DNA from: Hippopus hippopus
Taxonomy: Eukaryota > Mollusca > Bivalvia > Cardiida > Cardiidae
NCBI GenBank assembly: GCA_946811185.2
Contig: OX328106.1
Coordinates: 28,704,426-28,768,425 of the forward strand
DNA length: 64,000 bases
Direction of reading: 5' to 3'
Numbering within the stretch: the first letter of the stretch is position 1; each line of letters starts with the position of its first letter. The position numbers and the translations under genes were made by a program. The notes beneath the pieces are model-generated. The model had not been told where the DNA came from, did not search any database, and saw only the letters and a program-made list of their open reading frames with translations. This document shows, in pieces, positions 11,440 through 24,500 of this stretch.

Positions 11440-13437
11440 CAGTTCAGGGTTTTTTCTGTAGAGTCTATGAGAAAGTAGCTAGTGAGCTAGAGGTTTTCGG
11501 CTATGAGACAGTTGCTACTGGCTTAGAGGTTTTGCTGTCTGAGAAAGTAGCTATTGTATTAGAGGTTTTACTGTATGAGAAAGTAGCCAGTGGCTCAGAT
11601 GTTTTGCTATATAAAAAAAGTAGCCACTGGCCTGGAGGTTTTGCTGTCTGTGATAGAAGCTAGTGGTTTTGATATATGAGAAAGTAGCAAGTGGTCTAAA
11701 AGTTTTACTGCATCTAGATGTAACAAGTAGCCTAGAGGTTTTCCTGTATCATTTAGTAGCCAGTGACTCAGATGTTTTGCTGAATAAAAAAGTAGGCAGT
11801 GGCTTAGGAGGTTTTGCTGTATGTGAAAGAAGCTAGTTGTTTTGAGATTAGCTGTATGAGAAAGTAGCTAGTGGTTAGAGGTTTTACTGTATGAGAAAAA
11901 AACTACTAGCTTACATGTTTTGCTGTATGAGAAAGCAGCTAGTGGCTTAGAGGTGTTCCTGTATGAAAAAATAGCTTTTGGCTTAGAAGTTTTGCTGTAT
12001 CAGAAAGTAGCTTCTGGCCTAGAGGCTATGCTGTATCAGAAAGTAGCCGGGGACTTGGAGGCTTTGCTGTATCAGAAAGAAGATTTTGCTATCAGAGAGA
12101 GTAGCAGTTAGTATAAAGGTGCAGCTGAAAAAGAGAAAGTTACCAGTGACTTAGAGGCTTTGCTGTATCAGGAAGTAGCTTGTGATATAAAGATTTTGCT
12201 GTATCAGAAAGTAGTTACTGGCCTAGAGGCTTTGCTGTATCAGAAAGTAGCCAGTGACATAGAGGTTTTGCTGTATCAGAAAGAAGCCAGTGACGTAGAG
12301 GTTTTGCTGTATAAGAAAGAAGCCAGTGACGTAGAGGTTTTGCTGTATCAGAAAGAAGCCAGTGACATAGAGGTTTTGCTGTATAAGAAAGAAGCCAGTG
12401 ACGTAGAGGTTTTGCTGTATAAGAAATAATCCAGTGGCGTAGAGGTTTTGCTGTATCAGAAAGAAGCCAGTGACGTAGAGGTTTTGCTGTATAAGAAATA
12501 ATCCAGTGGCGTAGAGGTTTTGCTGTATCAGAAATAAGCCAGTGACGTAGAGGCTTTGCTGTATCAGAAAGAAGCCAGTGACGTAGAGGTTTTGCTGTAT
12601 ATGAAAGAAGCCAGTGACATAGAGGTTTTGCTGTATAAGAAAGAAGCCAGTGACGTAGAGGTTTTGCTGCATCAGAAAGGAGCCAGTGACGTAGAGGTTT
12701 TGCTACATCGGAAAGGAGCCAGTGACGTAGAGGTTTTGTTAGCCTAGAGGTTTAGCTGAATTAGAGAAAGTTACCAGTGACTTAGAGGTTTTGCTGTATC
12801 AGAAAGTAGCTTGTGGTCTTGAGGTTTTGCTGTTGGAGAAAGTATGAAGTTGCCTAGGTTTTGCTGTATGAGAAAGTGGCCTGTGGGCTAGAGATTTTGC
12901 TGTTTGAGAAAATAGCTTGTGTTCTAGAGGTTTTAGGCTATGAGTAATAAGCAAGTTGCCTGGAGGTCTTGCTACATGAGAAAGTAGCAAGTGGCCTTGA
13001 GGTTTTGCTGCATAAGAAAGTAGCAAGTCGCCTAGAGGTTTTGCTACATGAGAAAGTTGCAAGTGGATTTGAGGTTTTGTTGTATGAGAAAGCAGCAAGT
13101 GGCCTTGAAGTTCTGCTGCATGAGAAAGCAGCAAGTGGCCTAGAAGTTTTGCTGTAGGAGAAACTAGCTAGAGGGTTTTGGCAGTGAGAAAGTAGCAAGT
13201 GGCCTAGATAGAGGTATTGCTCTATCAGACAGTAAATTATGGGTACAAGTTTTGCTTTATCAGAAAATAGCAAGTAGTCCAGAGGTTCTGCTCTGTCAGA
13301 AAGTAGCCTATGGCTTAGAACTTTTGCTGCAGGAGAAAGTACCTAGGGGCTTAGAGGCTTTGCTGTTAGAGAAAGCAGCTAGTTGCTTAGAGGTTTTGCT
13401 GTATGAGAAAATAGGTAGTGGTCTAAAACTAAGTTAA
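11440..13437 (+). repeat. 36-bp minisatellite, about 2 kb, roughly 55 units
   Basis: The unit is GAGGTTTTGCTGTATCAGAA plus AGAAGCCAGTGACGTA. The core 12226-12740 is nearly homogeneous. It alternates GTATCAG and GTATAAG variants and includes a duplicated 72-bp higher-order pair carrying TAATCCAGTGGC. The flanks decay into AAAGTAGCTAGTGGCTTAGA-type units. Since 36 is a multiple of three, frames stay open for long stretches on both strands (EVLLYQKEASDV per unit on +, YVTGFFLIQQNL on -). Scattered stops and frame switches between blocks argue against a protein. Confidence 0.9.
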
Positions 13438-13497
13438 CCATTGTCAATTTGCCCTATATCTTTTATTTACTCTATACTCAGTTTAAAATTTATTTTC

Positions 13498-13643
13498 TGC
13501 CAGTGACAAAACACTTGGACTGGCCAAACAATAATATATTTACATCGTCACAATAATTTCCATACTTTAAAATGGTATTATTTAAATTTAAATGCATTAA
13601 AACACCTCCAATGTCTACTATTTAGCTGCTACTGGGCCTTTAA
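13498..13643 (-). repeat. Half copy of the TTAAAGCCCC MITE
   Basis: CTGCCAGTGACAAAACACTT, ATAATTTCCATACTTTAAAA and the terminal ACTGGGCCTTTAA match one arm of the 32241 element. Its last TTAA is shared with the adjoining TTAA-palindrome MITE. Confidence 0.6.
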
Positions 13644-13861
13644 GCCTTTACCACACAATCCCAATTTGTAACGACCCTAAAGGAAGAAACCTTTTGTAAA
13701 CATTGTGGGAAAAGGAGAAAATGCTGTAACAGTATTTTCTCTCTTTCCAACAATGTTTTCTATCCTGTTAGAGGCAATTTCCATCATTTAGGTCACATTT
13801 AAATTGTCACCTGCTTTTAGCATGGACATTTCTAAATTTTTCTTGTATGGGAAAGAGTTAA
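13640..13861 (-). mobile_element. TTAA-palindrome MITE
   Basis: Shares its left TTAA with a TTAAAGCCCC MITE fragment and its right TTAA with the next copy; apex shortened to GCTGTAACAG. Confidence 0.83.
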
Positions 13862-14086
13862 CCCTTTACCACACAATCACCACTTTTAATGACCCTGGGA
13901 ATGAAGCCTTTTCAAAACATTGTGGGAAAAGGAGAAAATGCTGGTAACCAACATTTTCTCCTTTTCCCACAATGTTTTCTACCCTTCCAATCAAAAATTG
14001 CACCATTTGAGCCACATTGAGATAGTTGTCTGCAAAAGCTTTCAATTTGGGTAAGTCTAAAGTTTTGTCCTGTGGTAAAGGGTTAA
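13858..14086 (-). mobile_element. TTAA-palindrome MITE, full 229 bp
   Basis: TTAA at 13858-13861 is common to this and the preceding copy; palindrome one mismatch at the apex (CTGGTAACCAAC). Confidence 0.9.
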
Positions 14087-14173
14087 AGCAATTGAAAACA
14101 AAGGAGAAAATGCTTGTTTCCATTTTAGGAAGGTTGTGTGCTACAAGACAATAAGGGCATCAGGAGTAACAAG

Positions 14174-14284
14174 TTAACTTTTTACCACTCAGTACCAGCA
14201 TTTTCTCCTTTCCCACATTTTTTTCTACAACTTTCTCAGTACCACAGGGAAATTAGAATTCGGGGTTGTTTGGTAAGGGGTTAA
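14174..14284 (+). mobile_element. TTAA-palindrome MITE, deletion derivative of 111 bp
   Basis: TTAA at both ends, but L arm and left palindrome arm are missing; ACCAGCATTTTCTCCTTTCC follows the terminus directly. Confidence 0.75.
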
Positions 14285-14475
14285 AATAAGTTGGTTATCC
14301 CATCTAATGTGCTGTTATGTGCTAGAACAAATTGCTGCAATATTTTTCCTGGAAATCTAATTAAATGTCATGCCTTATTTAAGATCAATCGGGTTCTTCT
14401 GTAAAGATTTCAAATGTTCTGGCAAAGCATGTTTGATAGAGGCTATTTTGAATCAAAGTATAACTTGACACATTG

Positions 14476-14688
14476 TTTACTCTTTACCAAACGACAAAAT
14501 TTTGGACTGTTCCAAATTGAAAGCATTTGCAGATGACAAAATAAATGTGACTCAAATACTGAAATTTTAATTGGGAAGCATAGAAAACGTTGTGAGAAAA
14601 GGAGAAAATGCTAGCTACCAGCATTTTCTCCTTTTCCCACAATGTTTTCAAAAGGCTTCTTTCTCAGGATCGTGTGGTAAAAAGTTAA
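14476..14688 (+). mobile_element. TTAA-palindrome MITE
   Basis: TTTACTCTTTACCAAACGAC to GTGTGGTAAAAAGTTAA; a short deletion in the R arm (TCAGGATCGTGTGG). Confidence 0.87.
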
Positions 14689-14693
14689 ACCTT

Positions 14694-15310
14694 TGCCATA
14701 AAGCAGAGGGGGATTATAGGAATGACCTTCATCTGTCTGTCCAACTGTCCTTCTGTCTGTCCATATGTAATTTTTTTTCCACTCCATATCTCTCAAACTC
14801 ATTGTCTGATTTTTAACTCTTTATCAAATGACTAAATTCTAGACCATCCAAGTTGAAAGCCTTTGCAGATGACAGATGATTGGTGGCTCAAATGGTAAAA
14901 CTTTTTCTTGATAGGAGAGAGATCATTGTGGAAACAGAAAAAAATGCCAGTTACCAGCATTTTCTCCTTTTCCCACAATGTTTTCTAAAGCCTTCTTCCT
15001 CAGGGTCTTTAAAGCTTGCGATCATGTGGCAAAGACTTAAGATATTTCACACCAGAGTTTACTTGATGAGATGGCGTGCAGAGTAAAGGGTCTATCACCA
15101 GACTCCAAGGTCAAGGTCACACCATGGTTCAAAATGTTCATAAATGGTGTGTGCTCCATATCTCTTAAGTCTCTGGCCTGATGTTTAAATTATTTCACAC
15201 TTTCTGTGCACCTTGATACGACATTGTGAAGAGTGGAGGTTTCAGACTCCAGACTCCAAGGTAAAGGTGACAGCAGGGTGTTGAAGGTCACATTCTCATA
15301 AATGTGTTGT
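14694..15310 (+). mobile_element. Dispersed repeat with CTGTCTGTCC tract, split by a MITE
   Basis: 14694-14812 (AGAGGGGGATTATAGGAATG, CTGTCTGTCC repeats, CTCCATATCTCTCAAACTC) and 15041-15310 (GGTCAAGGTCACACC, CTCCATATCTCTTAAGTCTC, GACTCCAAGGTAAAGG) read as one unit with the MITE 14813-15040 between them. The repeated GACTCCAAGGT and CCATATCTCT motifs suggest internal tandem units of a further Helentron-like family. There is no coding. Confidence 0.5.
14813..15040 (+). mobile_element. TTAA-palindrome MITE splitting another repeat
   Basis: TTAACTCTTTATCAAATGAC to CATGTGGCAAAGACTTAA. The dispersed repeat 14694-15310 is continuous on either side, so this insertion is the younger event. Confidence 0.87.
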
Positions 15311-15486
15311 GAAGTTTTTGGCCTTACAATTTGTGACAGCCTTCATACTATGCATCAATCTTTTCTTGTTGCTATTTTGTAAGGAAGGTTACAAAGTCTT
15401 CAGTAGCCAAATTTGTTTCTGGAAGAAATGTCAGATGAGGTTTTTTCTGCAGGTACACAAACTAAACATTTCTGTCTTTCTTACAG

Positions 15487-15538
15487 TGCCAGACAAGGTG
15501 ACAAGAAGAAGTTCAGAGACCAATGTTTGCTCAAACAG
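15487..15538 (+). CDS. TACC: TACC exon, first one recognised
   Basis: A 52-nt exon lies between a TTACAG acceptor and a GTACTC donor and encodes PDKVTRRSSETNVCSN. It begins with codon positions 2-3 and ends with two bases, AG. The next exon begins with one base, T, so the join restores a serine codon. This phase match is the main support, because the sequence is low-complexity, polar and not diagnostic. The preceding exon should end in one base of a codon and was not found. Confidence 0.6.
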
Positions 15539-18500
15539 GTACTCTTTAAATTATCTCTTTGATTGACAAGTACATGTACATTTTTGGTTGGATTTTGTGG
15601 ACAGTATAGATCAAGATAGGACTTAACCCTTGACTAGACAATCCCTTGTTTTCAAGACCCAGAAGAAGAGGCCTTTAGAAACATTGTGGGAAAAGGAGAA
15701 AATGCTGCTGACCAGCATATTTTCCTTTTCCCACAGTGTTTTTTACCCTTTCAAAGAACTTAAGTTTATTTGTACCTCTTTTGAATTTGTCATCTGCAGA
15801 GGCTCTGAATTTGGGTGTCCCAAAATTTAAGCAGGTAGCCAAAACCACAAGGACTTCAGCTCTTATATTTGGTATGTAGCACCAACTAGTGGATTTCTTC
15901 CAAGTTTGTTCAAATAATATCCCTGAGGTCAAAGCAGGCCCCACCCTGGGGATTGCAAGTTTTATGTGGGCTTATTTAGTGATAAGTGATATAGTGATAG
16001 TCTTATATAGTAAAATACTCATGAAAGTTAGTCAAAATGTTTTTCTTGAGGAAATCTGTTATGAGTTTAAAAAAGGGTCATGCTAGATAAAAAAAATACG
16101 GAAGGTTCCTAGAACAAATTGTAGAAAAGACTTGTGCACACTTTAGAAGATGTCTTATCAGTCCAGTTCAGATAAAAGTTTGTTAATGTTAATCTTGATA
16201 TCTTGGATGACTTCGAAAATTGGTCACATCTGGTCAGAAGTAGATCATCAGGATAAATCTTCAAAAAACAGTGTGTGCTTTTCAATGAGACCTCATTTTC
16301 AGTTCAGTGCTTATGGAAGTTGGTCAGAATTTTTGTCTTTATACTTGTGGAATGAGTTCGAAAATGGTTCAGTCAGATCAAAAGGTAGTTTTCCAGGACA
16401 AATCTCAAAAAACCTTGTGTAGAAGCTAGAGGCTTGATTTTAAGACATATGCTCATAAAAGTTGGTCAGAATATTTGTCCTGATGATCTTTTGAATGAGG
16501 CTGAAAATAGGTCACCTTGGATCAAGTAGAAGGTCACTGGAATAGATCCTATATAAACCTTTTACATGCTCTATAGGCCACAATTTCAGACTAAAAATCA
16601 TGCAAACTGGTCAGTAGTTTTGTTTTGCTTTGTGAAATATTTTTTCTCTAAGATACACTGGCTCAGGAAAGAGATTCATGGCCACAATTGCCTTCTTGAC
16701 ATTTTGGGTAGAGCTTTGATATTTTGTTTCAATAACTATTTAACAGAATTGTTAATTGTTCCAACTATCCAGATTGGACAGTTTGTCACACTTTTGTTAT
16801 AATTTCACAGTGTAATAGAAGATGAAGATTTAATCTTGATGAACACTCCACCTTCAAATAAGACTTCAACAACGACACGGGCAGGATCCCGTCATCCTGC
16901 AGCTAGGGCTCTACAAGAACAGGTGGAAGGAGATGGAGCCCCTAAAGAGGCGACTGTTATAGACAAGATGTTGTTTTCTGCAGGGAAAGGTAGCGAGGGA
17001 AAGGTCAGTATTTCTTTTTATATATATATTTCTTGTTTAAGTCAACCCTTTACCACACAATTTGCAAGTTTTAGCAACCTTGAAGAAGAAGGCTTTTGAA
17101 AACATTTTAGGAAAAGGAGAAAATGCTGGTAACCAGCATTTTCTCCTTTCCCAAAATGTTTTCTATGCTTTCAGAGACAATTTTCACCAATTGAGCCGTA
17201 TTCGATTTTTCGTCTGCAAATGCCTTGGATTTGGACAAGCCCAAAATTTTGTTGTTTGGTGAAGAGTTAAGAAACATTGCTAGGCATTCAGGACCATTTT
17301 GATTTATCATTAGACAGTGGCTTTGGTAACAAAGACAATGTGACAAATATTGACATTTGGCTTGCTTAATAGTGATTAAATTGTCCATTTGTCATGATGA
17401 TTTCCAGAATTTTATTATTTTTGTACCAGGCAACAAAATTTTACACTTGTTCAAATTGACGGCATTTGTATATGACATATGTGGTTCAGATGATGAAATT
17501 AAATTTTGTCTGTGAAAGTTCAGAAAACAGTGTGGAAAAGGAAGGAATTGCTGATTACCAGTCACCACATTAGTGTTTTCAAAAGCCATAGAAAAGTATT
17601 TGGTCTACAGTCAAGGCTTTTGGCAATTTTCTGGGAAAAGGAGAAAATGCTTGAAACTAGCATTTTGTCCTTTTCTAATTTGTTTTCATACTCTTTTGAA
17701 GACAAATTCCATGGTATAAGTCATCTTTAATTTGTTGACTGCAAGTGCCTTTGATATGGGTAAATCAAGAATATTAAAGTTTGGTAACAAAGGCAAAACA
17801 GTTAAGAAACATAAGACTTAACAGTACAAACAACACAAAGGGGAAACATTTTAAGCTACATTTTTTTTTTTTGTAATGAAAAAGAAAACCATTGAACAGA
17901 AAAAAATCACTTTCTTCTCGCTCCTTTTTCCCACCGTGTTCTCTACTGCAGTTTGTATTTCTTTGTAATGGGTAAACCCTTTTCCATACAACAAAAGTAT
18001 TGACCAGTCCAAAATAAAAGCATTTACAGACAATAAAATAAATGTCACTCAAAAATTGAAGTCTGTTTTGGGAAAAGAAGAAAACATTGTGGGAAAAGGA
18101 GAAAATGCTGGTTACCAGCATTTTCTCCTTTTCTCACAATGTTTTCAAAAGGTTTCTTTCTCAGGGTTGTTTACAGTCAGGTTTTTATGTCAAAGGGTTA
18201 AAACAGGTCAGGATCAGGGGATCACATGCACATTTTATATGCAGATAGGGCACAAAGGTTGTATGATGTCGTGCGTCACTTTCTAAACTTATCACCACAC
18301 AAGTTTTACTTTTTGCCTTTTCACAGAAGCAGGCTCTTTGAAACCTGGAGGAAAAAGGGGCTATTCATTATTAAAAACTAAAGTTCCTCTTTCCGAATTA
18401 TTATCCCTGATTTCAAAAAGCCTTATTTTCTTTTGCATCAAATATTTCTCCTTCGTGTTATTTGTGCTTTTTTTTTTTTTTTCAATAAATTACTTGTTTG

Positions 18501-21500
18501 GTAGTTGGATGAGTGGAAGTTTATTGAATCTTGATTTTAAATCAGAACTTTATCATTGCAACTTGAGTCTTAGGAGTCTAGAAGTTTGTCCATAAGTATG
18601 GTGTTGCTTTGAGAAATTTTCTTGGGGTACCTTTCACTAAACTGTAGATTTACGCAAATTTTTCGGGATCGAACATACACACGTACTATCCTTGCTTGAC
18701 CCAGAGATATGAACTGGCGTAAAGCTGTGCAAATATGTACTTAAATTGTTAAATTATGCAGTTCAGCAAAACTTGTTTTCAGACTTGGTGCATGCTTGCA
18801 AAATGTGCGTATGCAAATTTTGTGCATATGCAGTTTAGTGAAAGGTACAATACCCCTGAACTCTTATTCTGCACTCTGTTGCAATACAGTGTAGCAATAT
18901 TTATCACTAGAAAGGGCTTTTGAACTTATTCACTGAGGGTTAATGCAGCAAAGAGATATCAAGCTTTGAAAATAATTGTTTTGATGCTTAATGTAAGTTG
19001 AAATGAAAATACTTTTTGGATGTCTTTGAGACAATATTTGAAAATATGTATTTGAGTTGTGATTAATAAACATTGTCTCAGTACCTTACAAACATGAGTA
19101 TTATTGCTTCAACAGCTTTCTAAAATCTTGTTAGTACAGGAGCTGCTTCTTTATTATGGAAAGACCCTGCTCCCTTTCTAGCAATATTTTGTCATCATCA
19201 AATAATGGTATTTTCCTTTCTTGAAAATTTTCCTTTCTCATAAATATCTCACCCATGTGTTACTAATTGTAGTGATTGGTTTGCCTTTACATAGTGTAAT
19301 GGAAGTGCTGTAAAAATACTTTTGTTTAGAATGTTGGTTACAGATCTGAAGTTAATATCGAGTATGCACTAAATTTTAGCTTACTGCTGAGGAGCAGGAG
19401 AAATATTTTGATGCCTTGGAGTACCCCTATGGCTCCAGAAAGTCACTCCAGGTATAACCAGAATCAAAAGTATTCCTCATTTAGATTGGTGTATTTGTTC
19501 CTTTTTGAGTTACCTCCCTTCTTTCATGGTTTCTTTTTGTAGTCCTTCATAATTTTTGTTTTGAATTTCTGTAGAATCTCATTTCAGTTATTTTAATTAT
19601 CATTCTTTTTTCATTCATACTTAATGTTTCCCTGAAACAAATTTTGTTATCTGTGGGATTGATGTCAAGTTGTAGACAATTTGTTGGGTGTGATCTAAAA
19701 TGAGATATACAGAGTCATGTATACTTTGGTGTACTTGAAAATTCATATATTGATATGTTGATTTGACACCAGCTAAATATTTACTTTTTTTGTTCATTCA
19801 GGGAAATAATACCTTAACTCTTTACCAAACAACAAAATTTTAGACTTGTCCAAATTGAAAGCATTTGCAGACGACAAAAAAAACTTGACTCAAAAATTGA
19901 AACTTGACTGTAGAAGAGTAGAAAACATTGTGGGAAAAGGAGAAAATGCTGGTTACCAGCATTTTCTCCTTTTCCCACAATGTTTTCAGAAGGCTTCTTC
20001 CTCTGGGTTGAAAAAACTAGGGATTGTTTGGTAAAGGGTTAAAGCTGATATTATGTAAAGATAAATCTTAATATGGTACTTCTAATGAATAATTAAGTAA
20101 AGGTTCAGCAGGATTATTTCGTGTAGATATATGTACTTCAAAAATTTGCAAAAAGATTTCTAAAAATGTTGAGAACCATTTCTGTTTTTCTCTTTTGTAT
20201 TCTGCATTTATTTGTATAGGTCATTTTTTAGAAGGCCATATCTTTCACATGTTTACAATATTGGCTGTTCGTTAAAGTTGTATACAAAAGACATTAAGTA
20301 TTATTTAGTTTAACATATTGAGGAAGAAGGGAGAATAATTCAGAACTTAGGAGAACTCATCTATTCTTGATAGGGCAGCTTTTGTAATATATCTTAACTC
20401 TTTACCAAACAACATAATTTTAGACTAGTCCAAATTGGAAGCATTTGCAGACGACAAAATTAATGTGACCCAAAAATTGAAATTTGTTTTGGGAAGGGTA
20501 GAAAACATTGTAGGAAAAGGAGAAAATGCTGGTAACCAGCATTTTCTTTTTTCTCACAATATTTTCAGAAGGCTTCTTTCTCAGGGTCGTAAAAACCCCG
20601 GATTGTTTGGTAAAGGGTTAAGTTTAACTCTTTACGAGGCGACAAAAATTTAAGTCCAAGTTGAAAGAAGTTACAGACGGCAAATTCAGTGTAGCTCAAA
20701 TGCTGGAATATTTCCTGTGAAAGGGTAGAACCAGCTGGTTACCAGCATTTTTACCTTTTTTCCATAATGTTGTGAAGAGTCTTGTTCTGCACGGTCATTA
20801 AAAATCCAGATTGTGTGGTAAAGGGTTAACCCTATACCACATAATCCCGACTTTTAATGACCCTGAGAAAGAAGCCTTTTGAAAACATTGTGGGAAAAGA
20901 AGAAAATGCTGGTAACCAGCATTTTCTCCTTTTCCCACAATGTTTTCTACCCTTCCTAATACAAATTACAAATTTTCAGTCACTTTTATCTTGTTTTCTG
21001 CAAATGTTTTCAATTTGGACCAGTCTAAAATTTTGTTGTTTGGTAAAGAGTTAATAGCACTTATTCCTTGTTGACATGAAATACAAACTTGATGTTATGG
21101 AAGACCTTGGTCTTTCTTGGATACTTTACTTAAACACAAATACTCAAACATAGATATGGAAAGAATTCATGAGATAAGGAAATTGAAAAATGAAGGCTGT
21201 ATTTACCAACCATTCTAAATATTGTTTGTATTTTACATTCTAAGACTGAACATCTGATAAACTAAGAGGTTTTGTCCCAGCCAATTAGATATTTCTTCAT
21301 GGAATTTTGAAGATGAACTTAATGTAGAGTAGTTGGTTAGTACGGCTGCATAGGCTACTAGTACTAGGATAGTCTTTATAAGAAATATGGATACCAGTCT
21401 GTAGTCATTGTGAGAAATTTATATTCAAAATGTGAACCCATTAATCAAGTTTGTGAGTCTGTAAATTACTTTTGCATGTGTTGCAATATTACAACGGTGA

Positions 21501-24500
21501 ATGCAATTTTTTCACTTTTCATGGTGTATGTCACTTTTTCACTCAAGATACTTTTTCTTCTCTTTTGTTATGTTTCCAACTTTATTCCTTTCTATGTTAA
21601 ATATTTACGAGACGATAAAATTTTAGACTCTTCCATATAGAAAAAAGGTGCAGACAACAAAATAAATGTAGCTCAATATAAAAGATTTGTCTTTAAAGGG
21701 TAGAAACCATTGTGGGAAAAGGAGAAAATGATGGTTATTGGCATTTTCTCCTCTTCCCACAATGTTTTCTGAATCCATCTTTTTTTTTGGTCTTAAAAAC
21801 TTGTGATTATGTAATTAAGAGTTAAAAGCTGGTATAAAAGAGATATGCAGGTTGGTGCCTAAAATGGATGCAATTAATCGTGTCTATTGAAAGAAGAAAT
21901 TCAAACTCAAAACTCTTAGAACTAAGCTTTCTATTAACCCTTTACCACACTATCCTGAGTTTTAACGACCTTGAGGAAAAAACCTCTTGAAAACATGGTG
22001 GGAAAAAGAGAAAATGCAGGTAACCAGCATTTTCTCCTTTTCCCACAATGTTTTCTACCCTATCAGAGACAATTTTCATCATTTGAACCACATTGAAATT
22101 GACGTCTGCAAATGCTCTCAATTTGGGCAAGGCCAAAATTTTTTTGTCTGGTAAAGGGTTAACTCTTTACCAAACAGTCCTGTGTTTTAACAACCCTGAA
22201 GAAAAAGGGCTTTTGAAAACTTTAAAAATGAGAAAATATTTGTAACGAACATTTCCTCCTCATTTCCACCAGTCAAATTAAGACAACAAAGGAGAAGAAA
22301 GTTTAAACCGTTGTATTCTACAGAAATGAAATAGACATTTACATTTAAGTTTTATACCAGGGGCTTTAGAATTGCATATGAACTGTTTTTGCTAGAGCAT
22401 TGTCAAAGAATATCATACGTTTTAAATTCAAGATCAGACTGCATCGTTTTGTGCGATCTGATTATAATCAAGTCTGTGTCAAAAGCAGCTAATGGTCACC
22501 AGCATGTTCTTCTTTGAATGCTTTTCTAATGAGTTATTGCCCTTATATGATTTTTTTTTTTTTTGATCCAAGCTATTTCTAAATACACTGCCCTCCAAAA
22601 GTTCCTTCACACAACCTTTTTTCGCCATTTTTTCTTAATATATTTATTTTGGAAGTTGATAAAGATGTTTTAATGGTTAAAATATGAATTGACATTATCT
22701 TGCTACCTCTTTTAGTTATAATACCTCCCTTTTTAAAATAATTTTACTTTTATAATCAGTCAAACAGCAAGACGGTCAGAATTACTCAGCATTTTGTTTT
22801 GGTGATCAAACCATTGTAATGTGTTGTCTGTTCAATAAAACATTTAATTTGACATTTTTTGAAACTTAAATGAAATAAAAAAGTCATTTGGACATAGAGG
22901 AAAGATCAACAAGGGTCTTAACCACGTCATCATGTTAGCATTAACTGAAGAACAGCAAGTCACCATCAAGGTTCTTTGTGATCAAGGCGTCAACCTCAAA
23001 GACATTGCTATTCATCTTGGTTGTTCAAGTTTAGTGTTCTTTTGTTCTACCTAATGCATTTTCATTGATGTGAAGTCTTTGCAATGTGATTTGCCAAGTT
23101 TTTTTTTCATTTTTTTGCTTAGCAATTTGTTTTCTGTCTTACAGGCATTCTTACAACAACCAAGGTAGCCATGCTGATCTGCCCAGATCTGGTAGACCCA
23201 GATTGTCCAACACTCGTGATAACCGTTTTCATGTACGAGAGTCATTGCACAATAGGCAGTTGACTGTTCCAGATCTTACAGCATCATGGAACCAAGCTGG
23301 TGTAGTTGCCTCTACTTCAACAGTTCATAGGTGACTTAAGGATGATGGACATTGTGAACCTCCACTCATCAGTCCACAGAACTTTTGACCAATCGGTCCA
23401 TGTCCACGCCGAGTGTTGTTTGGCAAATGTCAGTCTAAGATTTCTGTGCCTTTAGGTCAGCATAGGCTTTTTCCTGGCAACATGCCCAGGCAAACCAACA
23501 TCCTTAAGTCACCTATGAACGGTTGAAGTAGAGGCAACAACATCAGCTTGGTTCCATGATGCTGTAAGATCTGGAACAACCGCCTATTGTGTAATGACTC
23601 TCATACAAAAAGACATCATGGGCACTGGACACTCAAGGTCTACCAGATCTGGGCAGATCAGCATGGCTACTTTGGTTGTTGTAAGAATGCCTGTAAGACA
23701 GAAAATAAATTGCTAAGCAAAACCAAGAAAAAAAAACTTGGCAAATCACATTGCAAAGACTTCATATCAACGAAAATGCATTAGGTAGAACAAAAGAACA
23801 CTAAACTTGAACATGTAATTTTGTTGTCTTGTAAAGAGAACTTTAACCCTTTAAAACAGTCTTAATTACCCGTAGGAAGATGGCCTTAGAAAACATTACT
23901 ATAAATGGTGAAAATGCTGGTAACAAGCATTTTCTCCTTTTCTAACATTTCAAAGACAAATTTCTTAATCTTAAGCCACATTTAAATTGTTGTTTGCAAA
24001 TACTTTGTATGTAAACAAGTTTAAAATTTTGTTGTGTGGTAAAGAGATAATTTTCTATCAGACAATGTAATTCTGGACTTGTTCAAATCTGAAGCATTTA
24101 CAGACAATTAACCATTTAACCCTATACCACACAATTCTGACTTTTTAACTAACCCTGAAAGAAAGAATGAGGGAAATGCATTTTCTGCAATTCCCACAAT
24201 GTTTTTTAGCCTATCTAAGACAGAAACCATCAATTCAGCCTCATTAAATTTGTTGTCTGCATACGCTTTCAATTGGTCCAGACCCAAATTTTGTCTTTTG
24301 GTAAATACTTAAACTCTAGTATGATTCAAATGGGTACCTTGTCTTGGAAATAGTAGGAAACATTGTGGGAAAAGGAGAAAATGCTGGTTACCAGTATTTT
24401 CTCCTTCTACAAAGTTTTCAAAGGCCTTCTTTCTCAGGGTCATTAAAATTTTGGATTGTGTGGTTAATCAAGGTTAATCAAGGTGTAAGGTTTCCTAAGC

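Larger units (their letters stand above)
22590..23815. mobile_element. Tc1-like transposon remnant rearranged into a fold-back
   Basis: The left part starts at a CTGCCCTCCAAAAGTTCCTT end typical of Tc1-like termini. The + strand encodes an N-terminal helix-turn-helix (ALTEEQQVTIKVLCDQGVNL) and, further on, the GRPRLSNTRDNRF hinge. The segment 23028-23344 is repeated inverted at about 23499-23812 with good identity. The 154-bp spacer codes on the minus strand for the start of the catalytic domain (LTFAKQHSAW and KVLWTDEWRF, including the first catalytic D). The two arms therefore come from two divergent partial copies. Stops and missing distal domains make it non-functional. Confidence 0.75.

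Noticed and set aside
12223..12672. 149-codon open frame on the minus strand with a 12-residue repeat
   Set aside because: Product of a 36-bp minisatellite whose period is a multiple of three; frames switch between blocks and no splice or start context supports a protein.
11440..13437. CRISPR-like array
   Set aside because: Units are contiguous and similar throughout, without unique spacers; this is a eukaryotic minisatellite.
18327..18430. Exon-like stretch after TTTTCACAG (EAGSLKPGGKRGYSLLKTKV frame)
   Set aside because: From the acceptor the phase required by the upstream TACC exon reaches a stop within five codons, and no suitable acceptor gives the open frame.
19846..20034. A recurring peptide (VENIVGKGENAGYQHFLLFP-like) in dozens of 60-80 codon open frames on both strands
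   Set aside because: It is the translation of the MITE palindrome and arms. It occurs on both strands, begins at arbitrary ATGs, and follows the DNA repeat, not codon constraint.
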